In this document: positions 1 through 5,080 of the stretch, piece after piece
Position numbering within the stretch: position 1 is the first letter of the stretch
Layout: every line of letters begins with the position of its first letter
Origin: Pseudomonadota bacterium
Lineage (GTDB): Bacteria > Pseudomonadota > Alphaproteobacteria > Rhizobiales > Beijerinckiaceae
Direction: 5' to 3'
DNA: 5,378 bases
NCBI GenBank assembly: GCA_023452965.1
Contig: JAEXUU010000445.1
Coordinates: 1 to 5,378, forward strand
The notes under the pieces: generated by a model
What the model was told of the DNA's origin: nothing
Databases searched by the model: none
The model's input: the letters and a program-made list of their open reading frames with translations, nothing else
Made by a program: the position numbers and the translations under genes

Positions 1-338
1 ACCAGGCCCAGTCCGCAACCGGCCCGCACGACCAGGCCGTGGCCGAGCAGCAGCTCACCGGCGCCGTCGGCCGCCTCCTGGCGCTGGGCGAGGCCTATCC
101 CGACCTGAAGGCCAGCGCGAACTTCCAGCAGCTCCAACAGGACCTCGGCAATGTCGAGGACAAGCTGGCGGCGGCGCGGCGCTTCTTCAACAATGCGGTC
201 GGCGAGTTCAATGCGGCGATCCAGGCCTTCCCGGCGGTGTTCTTCGCGCCGCAGATGGGCTTCACCCCGCGCGAATTCTTCGATGTCGGCGAAGAGACGC
301 GGGCGCAGATCGAAGTCGCGCCGACCGTAAAGTTCTAA
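1..338 (+). CDS. lemA: LemA family protein, C-terminal part (5' end outside window)
   Basis: The reading frame enters at base 3 and gives 111 residues before a TAA at 336-338. The visible part matches the LemA C-terminal helical bundle. It has an ALGEAYPDLKAS segment, NFQQLQQDL followed by NVEDKLAAARRFFNNAV, then FNAAIQAFPAVFFA and a terminal FTPREFFDVGEE block, which are in the order and spacing of the family. LemA proteins are membrane-anchored by an N-terminal helix with the helical domain outside the cytoplasm; that anchor lies upstream of the window and cannot be checked. The molecular role of the family is poorly defined. The next gene, an M48 membrane peptidase, starts 28 bases downstream on the same strand, a recurrent LemA neighbour, so the two are probably co-transcribed. 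The GTG at 39 is an internal valine codon, not the start. Confidence 0.9.
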   Translation, partial: QAQSATGPHDQAVAEQQLTGAVGRLLALGEAYPDLKASANFQQLQQDLGNVEDKLAAARRFFNNAVGEFNAAIQAFPAVFFAPQMGFTPREFFDVGEETRAQIEVAPTVKF

Positions 339-342
339 CACG

Positions 343-356
343 CCGCGCGAGCGCGG
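343..356 (+). promoter_or_regulatory. Small hairpin overlapping the M48 peptidase ribosome binding site
   Basis: CCGCGC (343-348) and GCGCGG (351-356) are perfect reverse complements with a 2-base gap; drawn as 5-bp arms the loop is CGAG. The right arm overlaps the GGAG (355-358) that lies 8 bases before the ATG at 367. Pairing would cover half of the Shine-Dalgarno sequence. In such GC-rich DNA a short palindrome can arise by chance, so the structure is visible but a role in translation is inference. Confidence 0.3.
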
Positions 357-366
357 AGCCGCTGCG

Positions 367-1437
367 ATGCCGGGGGAAGCTTTCGGGCTCTATACCCACC
401 AGCGCAACAACCGGATCAGGTCGAATTTCCTGCTCGTCGGGCTGTTCCTGCTGGTCTACCTGACCGTCTGGGGCCTGTTGCTGGTCGCCTACGGCTATGG
501 CGGCGTGCCCCGTGGCCGCAGCGCCTTCAGCGAGGCCGGACGAACCTTCCTGTCCTGGCTGCCGGTGATCACGCTCGCTACGGTCGCCTGGATCTTCATC
601 GGCTTCAGGATCAATGTCGCGCTCATCGGCGCAGTCTCCGGCGCCAAGGGGATCAGCCGCGAGGAGAACCCCAAGCTCTACCGGATGCTGGAGAATCTCT
701 GCATCTCGCGCGGCATGGTGACGCCGAAGCTCGCGATCATCGAGAGCGATGCGCTCAACGCCTTCGCCAGCGGCGTCAACGACAAGCAGTTCACGGTGAC
801 GCTGACCACCGGGCTGATCGAGCAGCTCAACGACGCCGAGCTCGAAGCGGTGATCGCGCATGAGCTCACCCATATCCGCAATGGCGATGTCCGGCTGATG
901 GTGATCGCGATCGTCATCGCCGGCGTGATCTCCTTCGTCGGCGAGGTGATGTTCCGCGGCCTCACGCGGCGCAGCATCCGCTATTCCTCGTCCTCGGACG
1001 ACAAGAAGGGCAACGGCATCGCGATCCTGATCGGCATCGCCGTGATCGCGATCTCCTGGTTCCTGGCCATCGTGGTCCGGCTGTCGCTGTCCCGGGCGCG
1101 CGAATATCTCGCCGATGCCGGCGCGGTCGAGCTCACCAAGAACCCCGACGCGATGATCTCGGCCCTGCTCAAGATCTCCGGCCGCGCCGATATCGAGGGC
1201 GTTCCCTCGGGCGTGATGGACATGTGCTTCGAGAACGACCCGGACGATTTCGCCGATCTGTTCTCGACCCACCCCTCGGTGACCAAGCGGGTGCAGGCGC
1301 TGGTGCAGACGGCCGGCGGGCGGATGCCGCTCGAAGCGCCGCTCGGCCCGCCCAAGGTCGCCGAGCGCCAGCCTCTGCCCGAGATCGCCGAGACCTCGGC
1401 CTCGCATGGGCCGTGGGGCCGCAAGCCCCCGGGCTGA
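367..1437 (+). CDS. HtpX-like M48 family membrane zinc metallopeptidase
   Basis: This 356-residue protein is an integral membrane M48 peptidase, a family that degrades damaged or misfolded membrane proteins. Hydrophobic segments at about 21-42 and 63-80 precede the catalytic domain, and two more lie at about 177-195 and 217-237. The zinc site is visible: HELTH at 165-169 (H165, E166, H169) and the third ligand E246 in REYLADAGA. A THPSVTKRVQAL block at 301-312 matches the conserved C-terminal motif of HtpX-type proteins. After about residue 315 comes a Pro-rich tail of roughly 40 residues with no recognised domain, so the protein is longer than the usual HtpX of about 280-300 residues. The ATG at 367 is supported by GGAG 8 bases upstream. 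Its position just behind lemA suggests a two-gene envelope quality-control operon. I give no symbol because it may be an HtpX paralogue rather than the orthologue. Confidence 0.93.
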   Translation: MPGEAFGLYTHQRNNRIRSNFLLVGLFLLVYLTVWGLLLVAYGYGGVPRGRSAFSEAGRTFLSWLPVITLATVAWIFIGFRINVALIGAVSGAKGISREENPKLYRMLENLCISRGMVTPKLAIIESDALNAFASGVNDKQFTVTLTTGLIEQLNDAELEAVIAHELTHIRNGDVRLMVIAIVIAGVISFVGEVMFRGLTRRSIRYSSSSDDKKGNGIAILIGIAVIAISWFLAIVVRLSLSRAREYLADAGAVELTKNPDAMISALLKISGRADIEGVPSGVMDMCFENDPDDFADLFSTHPSVTKRVQALVQTAGGRMPLEAPLGPPKVAERQPLPEIAETSASHGPWGRKPPG

Positions 1438-1506
1438 CACTCCGATCCTCAAGTCGCCACCCCGCTCTGACGGCGCAGCTTCGACTGCGGGTAGCTTCGC
1501 CTCCTC

Positions 1507-1527
1507 TATGCAATCTTAAGTTGCATA
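1507..1527. promoter_or_regulatory. AT-rich 21-bp palindrome, possible operator/promoter of the M15 peptidase gene
   Basis: TATGCAA (1507-1513) and TTGCATA (1521-1527) are perfect 7-base inverted arms around a 7-base centre that itself contains CTTAAG. The stretch from about 1505 to 1553 is strikingly AT-rich against its GC-rich surroundings. A -10-like TAAAAT (1526-1531, five of six matches to TATAAT) overlaps the right arm, but no convincing -35 lies upstream. There is no T-run after the arms on either strand, so it is not an intrinsic terminator. A repressor operator overlapping the promoter of the gene starting at 1580 is the best reading, by inference only. Confidence 0.4.
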
Positions 1528-1579
1528 AAATAATAACTGCACGCATTGATAAAGGCGCTCGACAACCCACGAGGCGCCC

Positions 1580-1978
1580 ATGAAACTCAATGAGAGGTCC
1601 GAGAAAAATCTGGTCGGCGTTCATCCCGACCTGGAGAAGGTGGTTCGGAAAGCGGCGGAGCTGACCGCCGTCTCCTTCATCGTCACCGAAGGCGTACGCA
1701 CCCTCGAACGGCAGCGGCAACTCGTCGCCAAGGGCGCGGCCCAGACCCTGAGATCCCGCCACATACCTGAGAATAATCAATCTCGAATGAGCTGCGCGGT
1801 GGATCTTGCCGCTGTCGTCGGCGGACAGGTTCGATGGGACTGGCCGCTATACGAGCGCCTCGCCGTGGCGATGAAGATGGCGGCTCAAGCCGTCGGCGTT
1901 CCGCTGGAATGGGGCGGCGATTGGCGCAGCTTCAAGGACGGGCCGCATTTCCAGTTGCCCTGGCAGACCTATCCCTGA
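1580..1978 (+). CDS. M15 family peptidoglycan peptidase (phage endolysin / VanY-like)
   Basis: A 132-residue soluble protein of the size of single-domain phage endolysins of the M15 family (L-alanyl-D-glutamate or D-Ala-D-Ala peptidases, as in phage T5). Near the N-terminus FIVTEGVRTLERQRQL (33-48) is the typical substrate-side motif. The zinc ligands are readable as H61 in SRH, D75 in CAVDLAA and H123. D120 sits three residues before H123, the same spacing as the catalytic Asp and last ligand (D130/H133) of T5 endolysin. WGGDWRSFKDGPHFQLPW (111-128) is a strong family signature. The H61-D75 gap of 14 is wider than the 7 of T5 or VanX-type enzymes. No signal peptide is seen, so export would need a holin or lysis, yet no holin or other phage gene is adjacent. 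GAGG at 1571-1574 supports the ATG at 1580. Probably a prophage remnant or a domesticated gene. Confidence 0.88.
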   Translation: MKLNERSEKNLVGVHPDLEKVVRKAAELTAVSFIVTEGVRTLERQRQLVAKGAAQTLRSRHIPENNQSRMSCAVDLAAVVGGQVRWDWPLYERLAVAMKMAAQAVGVPLEWGGDWRSFKDGPHFQLPWQTYP

Positions 1979-1992
1979 GCGAAGAATAGCGC

Positions 1993-2013
1993 ACGGGCGC
2001 GCTCAGCGCCCGT
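1993..2013. terminator. Hairpin between convergent genes, candidate bidirectional terminator
   Basis: ACGGGCGC (1993-2000) and GCGCCCGT (2006-2013) pair perfectly over 8 bases around a 5-base loop. The loop contains the stop codon (2003-2005) of the minus-strand DsbA-family gene, and the stem begins 14 bases after the stop of the M15 peptidase gene. Position and strength fit a shared terminator for two convergent genes. Only the minus-strand side is followed by somewhat T-rich sequence, and no true T-run is present, so intrinsic termination is uncertain. Confidence 0.45.
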
Positions 2014-2611
2014 CGCGGGCCCAGTCGAGCGCTTCCTCGAGCCGGTCGTCGCCCCAGAACAACTCGCCGTCGCCGGTGACGAAGGTCGGCGCGCCGAAGA
2101 TGCCGAGCGATTTGGCGAGCTCGGTCTCGGCCTTGAGCCGGCCCTTGACCTCCTCGCTGCGCGAAAGCGGGAAGGCGGCCGAGGCATCGGCGCCGGCCTC
2201 GCGCAGGGCCGTGGTCAGCACCGCCTCCTCCGCAATGTTGCGGCCTTCGCAAAACTGGGCCCGGAACAGTGCCTTGGTGAAGCCAGGCATCCAGCCGGCC
2301 TCGCGGCCGGCGAGCGCGAGGCGCGCGGCGATCAGCGAGTTCTGCGGGAAGATTTCGGGACGTACGATGGCCAGCCCGGAGCGGCCGGCGCGGCGCGCCA
2401 CGTCGCGCCACATATAGCGTCCCTTGTTGGGGTAGAGATTGAAGGGCGAGCTGGTCCAGCCCTGCGCGGCAAAGATCGGGGCGAGAAGAAAGGGGCGCCA
2501 GCGCAGATCGACCCCCGCCGCCTCGGCGGCAGCCTCGATTCGCAGGGCAGTCAGGCAGGAATAGGTCGAGGCGAACTCATACCAGAAATCCAGAACAGGA
2601 CGTTTCGTCAT
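2003..2611 (-). CDS. DsbA-family protein, 2-hydroxychromene-2-carboxylate isomerase type
   Basis: A 202-residue thioredoxin-fold protein of the HCCA isomerase/kappa-GST-like branch of the DsbA superfamily. These are glutathione-dependent cytoplasmic enzymes; the founding member isomerises 2-hydroxychromene-2-carboxylate in naphthalene degradation. DFWYEFASTYSC (8-19) is the active-site region. Ser15 and Ser18 stand where oxidoreductases carry CxxC, so it is not a disulfide oxidase. RWRPFLLAPIF (37-47) and GIFGAPTFVTGDGELFWGDD (170-189), with the expected cis-Pro at 175, are strong family blocks. No other aromatic-degradation gene is near, so the true substrate is unknown and a detoxification role is as likely as naphthalene catabolism. 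I chose the ATG at 2611 because the conserved domain begins 7 residues after it. An upstream GTG at 2656 would add 15 residues with no family resemblance. Confidence 0.88.
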   Translation of the reverse strand: MTKRPVLDFWYEFASTYSCLTALRIEAAAEAAGVDLRWRPFLLAPIFAAQGWTSSPFNLYPNKGRYMWRDVARRAGRSGLAIVRPEIFPQNSLIAARLALAGREAGWMPGFTKALFRAQFCEGRNIAEEAVLTTALREAGADASAAFPLSRSEEVKGRLKAETELAKSLGIFGAPTFVTGDGELFWGDDRLEEALDWARDGR

Positions 2612-2663
2612 CAGCCCCCCCGGCGGAACGAAGTCGGGTCCCGCCACATCCATCACATGATCC

Positions 2664-2686
2664 GCCGGCCTGGCCCCCAGGCCGGC
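2664..2686. repeat. Perfect 10-bp inverted repeat in the dsbA-family/argG divergent region
   Basis: GCCGGCCTGG (2664-2673) and CCAGGCCGGC (2677-2686) are exact reverse complements separated by CCC. The resulting 10-bp GC-rich stem lies about 53 bases upstream of the DsbA-family ATG at 2611 and about 190 bases upstream of argG. Neither strand has a T-run after it. It could be a hairpin in the leader of the minus-strand gene, an operator, or a stray palindromic element; the sequence alone does not decide. Confidence 0.45.
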
Positions 2687-2804
2687 TGTACGCTGCCCGG
2701 TTCAGGCGCCCTTGCGACGATCCATCACCGGAAGACGCCGCATCGATCAGAAGGTTCCGATTGCGTCGCCCTTAGCCCTGCGATAGTGCGCCCTTACGTC
2801 CGAA

Positions 2805-2825
2805 ATGCGGCCGTCAGAACCGCAT
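2805..2825 (+). promoter_or_regulatory. Inverted repeat in the argG upstream region
   Basis: ATGCGG (2805-2810) and CCGCAT (2820-2825) are perfect 6-base arms with a 9-base loop, 54 bases before the argG start. A weak promoter-like pair, TTGCGT (2761-2766) and GATAGT (2782-2787), lies upstream, but its 15-base spacer is short. I therefore do not call a promoter. The repeat may be an operator or a leader hairpin, or chance. Confidence 0.25.
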
Positions 2826-2836
2826 CCGTCTCCCAG

Positions 2837-2855
2837 GCATGAGCGGGGCTCATGC
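2837..2855 (+). promoter_or_regulatory. Strong hairpin just upstream of the argG ribosome binding site
   Basis: GCATGAGC (2837-2844) and GCTCATGC (2848-2855) form a perfect 8-bp stem with a GGG loop. It ends 9 bases before the AGGAAG Shine-Dalgarno sequence (2865-2870) of argG, so in an mRNA it would leave the ribosome site exposed. The two ATG triplets inside the stem (2839 and 2852) are products of the palindrome and poor start candidates. Possible roles are mRNA stabilisation, a protein-binding site or an operator. Confidence 0.4.
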
Positions 2856-2878
2856 AGCCGCAGCAGGAAGATCAGCCT

Positions 2879-4111
2879 ATGGCCGACAAGCGCGTGAACA
2901 AGGTCGTGCTCGCCTATTCCGGGGGCCTCGACACCTCGATCATCCTGAAATGGCTGCAGACCACCTACAACTGCGAGGTCGTGACCTTCACCGCCGATCT
3001 CGGCCAGGGCGAAGAGCTCGGCCCGGCGCGCGACAAGGCGCTGCTGCTCGGCATCAAGCCCGAGAACATCTTCATCGAGGACCTGCGCGAGGAATTCGTG
3101 CGCGACTACGTCTTCCCGATGTTTCGCGCCAACGCCGCCTATGAGGGCGTCTATCTGCTCGGCACCTCGATCGCGCGGCCGCTGAGCGGCAAGAAGCTGA
3201 TCGAGATCGCCGAAAAGGTCGGCGCCGACGCCGTCTCGCATGGCGCCACCGGCAAGGGCAACGACCAGGTCCGCTTCGAGCTGACCGCCTATGCGCTGAA
3301 ACCCGACGTCCATGTGATCGCGCCCTGGCGCGAATGGGACCTGCGCTCGCGCGAGCAGCTGATCGCCTTCGCCGAGCAGCACCAGATCCCGATCGCCAAG
3401 AACAAGCGCGGCGAGGCGCCCTTCTCCGTCGACGCCAACCTGCTGCATGCCTCGTCCGAAGGCCGCGTGCTGGAGGATCCGGCGGTCGAGGTACCCGACT
3501 ACGTCTATTCGCGCACGATCTCGCCGGAGGATGCGCCGGACAAGCCGACCATCGTCACGGTTTCGTTCGAGAAGGGCGACGCGGTCGCGATCGACGGCGA
3601 GAAGCTCTCGCCCGCGACGCTGCTCGCCAAGCTCAACGATCTCGGCCGCGACAACGGCATCGGCCGTCTCGACCTCGTCGAGAACCGCTTCGTCGGCATG
3701 AAGTCGCGCGGCATGTACGAGACGCCCGGCGGCACGATCCTGCATGCGGCCCATCGCGCCATCGAGTCGATCACGCTCGACCGCGGCGCGGCGCATCTCA
3801 AGGACCAGATCATGCCGCAATATGCGGAGCTGATCTATAACGGCTTCTGGTTCTCGCCGGAGCGCGAGATGCTGCAGGCGCTGATCGACAAGAGCCAGGA
3901 GTTCGTCACCGGCGACGTGCGCCTCAAGCTCTACAAGGGCGGCGTCCATGTCATCGGCCGCTCGAGCGACTATTCGCTCTACGACCAGGACCTCGTCACC
4001 TTCGAGGAAGGCGCGGTTGCCTACGACCATCGCGACGCGGCGGGCTTCATCAAGCTCAACGCGCTGCGCCTGCGTACGCTCGGCCAGCGGAAGAAGAAGC
4101 TGGGGCTCTAA
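2879..4111 (+). CDS. argG: Argininosuccinate synthase
   Basis: Cytoplasmic enzyme of arginine biosynthesis. It joins citrulline and aspartate at the cost of ATP, giving argininosuccinate, AMP and pyrophosphate. The 410-residue length is normal for bacterial type I ArgG. The N-type ATP pyrophosphatase loop AYSGGLDTS is at 12-20. [15 protein letters not shown] (120-134) and [12 protein letters not shown] (148-159) are family signatures of the nucleotide/citrulline site. [18 protein letters not shown] (268-285) and [15 protein letters not shown] (364-378) cover the substrate-binding and C-terminal tetramerisation regions. No key residue appears missing. The ATG at 2879 is chosen over the in-frame ATG at 2852 because AGGAAG lies 8 bases before it and because ArgG proteins begin close to the KVVLAYSGG strand. 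It is divergent from the DsbA-family gene and monocistronic as far as visible; no other arg gene is in the window. Confidence 0.98.
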   Translation: MADKRVNKVVLAYSGGLDTSIILKWLQTTYNCEVVTFTADLGQGEELGPARDKALLLGIKPENIFIEDLREEFVRDYVFPMFRANAAYEGVYLLGTSIARPLSGKKLIEIAEKVGADAVSHGATGKGNDQVRFELTAYALKPDVHVIAPWREWDLRSREQLIAFAEQHQIPIAKNKRGEAPFSVDANLLHASSEGRVLEDPAVEVPDYVYSRTISPEDAPDKPTIVTVSFEKGDAVAIDGEKLSPATLLAKLNDLGRDNGIGRLDLVENRFVGMKSRGMYETPGGTILHAAHRAIESITLDRGAAHLKDQIMPQYAELIYNGFWFSPEREMLQALIDKSQEFVTGDVRLKLYKGGVHVIGRSSDYSLYDQDLVTFEEGAVAYDHRDAAGFIKLNALRLRTLGQRKKKLGL

Positions 4112-4128
4112 AAAGCTCTACTGAAGAG

Positions 4129-4181
4129 TGTCATCCCGTGCGCGCTGCGGCATGTAATGCCGCTGCGCAGACACGGGACCG
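4129..4181 (+). repeat. REP-like palindromic repeat, left copy
   Basis: A 53-bp sequence that matches the right copy (4530-4582, opposite strand) at 48 positions. Inside it, 4134-4153 and 4157-4178 fold into a long stem with loop GTA: seven bases at the foot (TCCCGTG is matched mainly by CACGGGA), a 2-base bulge and one T-T mismatch in the upper stem. It lies just after argG and may protect the mRNA 3' end or aid termination, though no T-run follows. Confidence 0.75.
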
Positions 4182-4201
4182 CGTGACGAATAAGGCTCAA
4201 T

Positions 4202-4486
4202 TCACCCGGCGAGGTCCGTCCACGCCGGGTTTTCCTTTTCGATCAGCGCGATTTTCCAGGCGCGGCGCCACTTCTTCAGGACTTTCTCCCTCTCGATCGC
4301 CTGATTGGGTTCGTCGAAGGTCTCGACGTAGACGAGCCGGTCGATGTTGTACCTGGCCGCATGGCCCTTGATCGCGTGGGCTTTGTGCTCGGCGATCCGG
4401 CGCTCGAGGTCGTTGGTGATGCCGATGTAGAGCGGACCGTCTTTGCGTGTCGCGAGGATGTAGACGGCGTAGATGCGGGCGGTCAT
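4202..4486 (-). CDS. GIY-YIG nuclease-domain protein, small YhbQ/UPF0213-like
   Basis: A 94-residue protein consisting of a single GIY-YIG domain, the fold of homing endonucleases, UvrC N-termini and some restriction enzymes. AVYIL (7-11) and LYIG (19-22) are the two signature strands. NDLERRIAEHK (25-35) carries the catalytic arginine (R29 or R30). AIEREKVLKKWRRAWKIALI (63-82) holds the acidic metal-site residue (E65 or E67), and ENPAWTDL (85-92) is the characteristic tail of the small subfamily. No DNA-binding extension is present; members of this subfamily have poorly known substrates. The ATG at 4486 is supported by GAGG 5 bases upstream and by the domain starting at once. An in-frame GTG at 4573 would add 29 residues translated mostly from the flanking repeat and is rejected. 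The gene lies between two inverted palindromic repeats, so a link with repeat mobility or maintenance is plausible. Confidence 0.88.
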   Translation of the reverse strand: MTARIYAVYILATRKDGPLYIGITNDLERRIAEHKAHAIKGHAARYNIDRLVYVETFDEPNQAIEREKVLKKWRRAWKIALIEKENPAWTDLAG

Positions 4487-4492
4487 GCAGGC

Positions 4493-4509
4493 CTCGCGGT
4501 GAGCGCGAG
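4493..4509 (-). promoter_or_regulatory. Hairpin that would sequester the GIY-YIG gene's ribosome binding site
   Basis: On the plus strand CTCGCG (4493-4498) and CGCGAG (4504-4509) are perfect 6-base arms with a 5-base loop. In the minus-strand transcript the 3' arm includes most of the GAGG Shine-Dalgarno sequence (complement of 4492-4495). Folding would lower translation. Such repression is known for several transposase genes read from outside; here it is inference from the pairing alone. Confidence 0.35.
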
Positions 4510-4529
4510 ACGGCACCCTACCCGGCAAA

Positions 4530-4582
4530 CGGTCCCGTGTCTGCGCAGCGGCACTTCGCGCCGCAGCGCGCACGGGAAGACA
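4530..4582 (-). repeat. REP-like palindromic repeat, right (inverted) copy
   Basis: Read on the minus strand, this 53-bp copy aligns without gaps to 4129-4181 with five differences. Four lie at or next to the hairpin tip, where the loop changes from GTA to GAA and the adjacent stem pairs change while staying paired. The palindromic core is 4533-4577. It lies between the VOC gene stop and the GIY-YIG gene start, both on the minus strand, so it would appear as a hairpin in any read-through transcript. Confidence 0.75.
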
Positions 4583-4595
4583 GCGGGTTTCGCTG

Positions 4596-4976
4596 CTATT
4601 TCTTCAAGGGCTCGCCGACATCGATGCGGTTGCCGTCCGGGTCCTCGAAGACGAAGGCGCGCAGGCCGTAGTCCTTGTCGCGCAGGCCCTTGACGATGCG
4701 CAGGCCACGCTCGCGGATCACGGCATGCACCGCGTCGATATCCTCGACCATCATATGCGCGACGTTGAAATCCGCTGCCTTGTGGCCGGGCTGGAGCGTC
4801 AGGTGCAGTTCGGCTGCGTCGCGCTTCAGGATCATGAAGCCGACGGGGTCGCCGTTCTCGAAGGTTTTACGGAAGCCGAGGGCACTGACGTAGAAATCGC
4901 AGGCGCGGGCGATGTCGGCCACGGGCAACATGGCGGCGATCCGCCCGAAGCGGAACGCGGAAACCGAATCAGTCAT
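4596..4976 (-). CDS. VOC superfamily (glyoxalase/bleomycin-resistance-like) protein
   Basis: A 126-residue single vicinal-oxygen-chelate domain protein made of two beta-alpha-beta-beta-beta modules. MLPVADIARACDFYVSALGF (16-35) starts module one and AELHLTL (55-61) ends it. AHMMVEDIDAVHAVIRERG (73-91) starts module two and FVFEDPDGNRIDVGEP (108-123) ends it. The usual first metal ligand position (about residue 14) is alanine. H58 and H74 could be ligands, while the final Glu of the family is Asp119. The pattern is closer to bleomycin-resistance-type binding proteins than to true glyoxalase I, so metal-dependent catalysis is doubtful and the ligand is unknown. The ATG at 4976 is the first available in frame and leaves a normal N-terminus. 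A start at residue 16 would cut into strand one. The Shine-Dalgarno sequence is weak. The L,D-transpeptidase gene ends 104 bases upstream on the same strand, so co-transcription is possible but not indicated. Confidence 0.85.
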   Translation of the reverse strand: MTDSVSAFRFGRIAAMLPVADIARACDFYVSALGFRKTFENGDPVGFMILKRDAAELHLTLQPGHKAADFNVAHMMVEDIDAVHAVIRERGLRIVKGLRDKDYGLRAFVFEDPDGNRIDVGEPLKK

Positions 4977-5008
4977 CGCAAATCTCTGGCTGGGATGGCG
5001 CCGCGTCG

Positions 5009-5067
5009 CGGGACGGTGCCCGGGAGCGTGGCTACCTGATCCTAAGATATGGTCGAGACGGTGCCCG
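5009..5067. repeat. Pair of 14-bp direct repeats upstream of the VOC gene
   Basis: Bases 5009-5022 and 5054-5067 share 13 of 14 positions, including an identical GACGGTGCCCG, with starts 45 bases apart. They lie in the gap between the L,D-transpeptidase stop and the VOC start. Paired binding sites for a regulator of the VOC gene are possible. Chance or a small duplication is equally possible. Confidence 0.25.
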
Positions 5068-5080
5068 CTTCCTTCCTAGC

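Larger units (their letters stand above)
4129..4582. mobile_element. Candidate 454-bp unit: GIY-YIG gene bracketed by inverted REP-like repeats
   Basis: Two 53-bp inverted copies of one palindromic repeat (4129-4181 and 4530-4582) form the exact ends of a segment whose only gene is a small GIY-YIG endonuclease-domain protein. The left end begins 17 bases after the argG stop and the right end lies 13 bases beyond the VOC gene stop, so the unit fills the gap between two convergent genes and disrupts neither. No target-site duplication is visible in the immediate flanks. This resembles the layout of REP sequences around a RAYT transposase gene, but with a different nuclease family. Mobility is inferred, not shown. 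Confidence 0.4.

Noticed and set aside
262..1452. Long open frame (396 codons) on the minus strand opposite the M48 peptidase gene
   Set aside because: It is antisense to a gene with clear catalytic motifs. Its translation is Arg/Asp/His/Gly-rich low-complexity sequence with no domain, as GC-rich antisense frames usually are.
1507..1527. AT-rich palindrome as a terminator of the M48 peptidase gene
   Set aside because: The plus strand has A residues, not T, after the stem, and the minus-strand T-rich stretch comes before the stem rather than after it.
2657..2842. Small plus-strand frame (61 codons) between the DsbA-family gene and argG
   Set aside because: Its start lies next to the palindrome at 2664, it has no Shine-Dalgarno sequence, and the product resembles no known protein. 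A leader peptide is unlikely because no arginine-codon cluster plus attenuator is apparent.
2747..4030. Long open frame (427 codons) on the minus strand opposite argG
   Set aside because: ArgG is certain on the other strand. The antisense translation is biased to Arg, Asp, Val and Leu and has no recognisable fold.
4129..4181. Left repeat as a rho-independent terminator of argG
   Set aside because: The hairpin is strong, but the following bases are mixed and GC-rich with no T-run on the plus strand. Its repetition at 4530-4582 fits a REP-like element better.
4487..4573. N-terminal extension of the GIY-YIG protein from a GTG at 4573
   Set aside because: The added residues are mostly translated from the palindromic repeat, and the same peptide-like sequence can be read from the left copy on the plus strand. 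The ATG at 4486 has a good ribosome site and the domain begins there.
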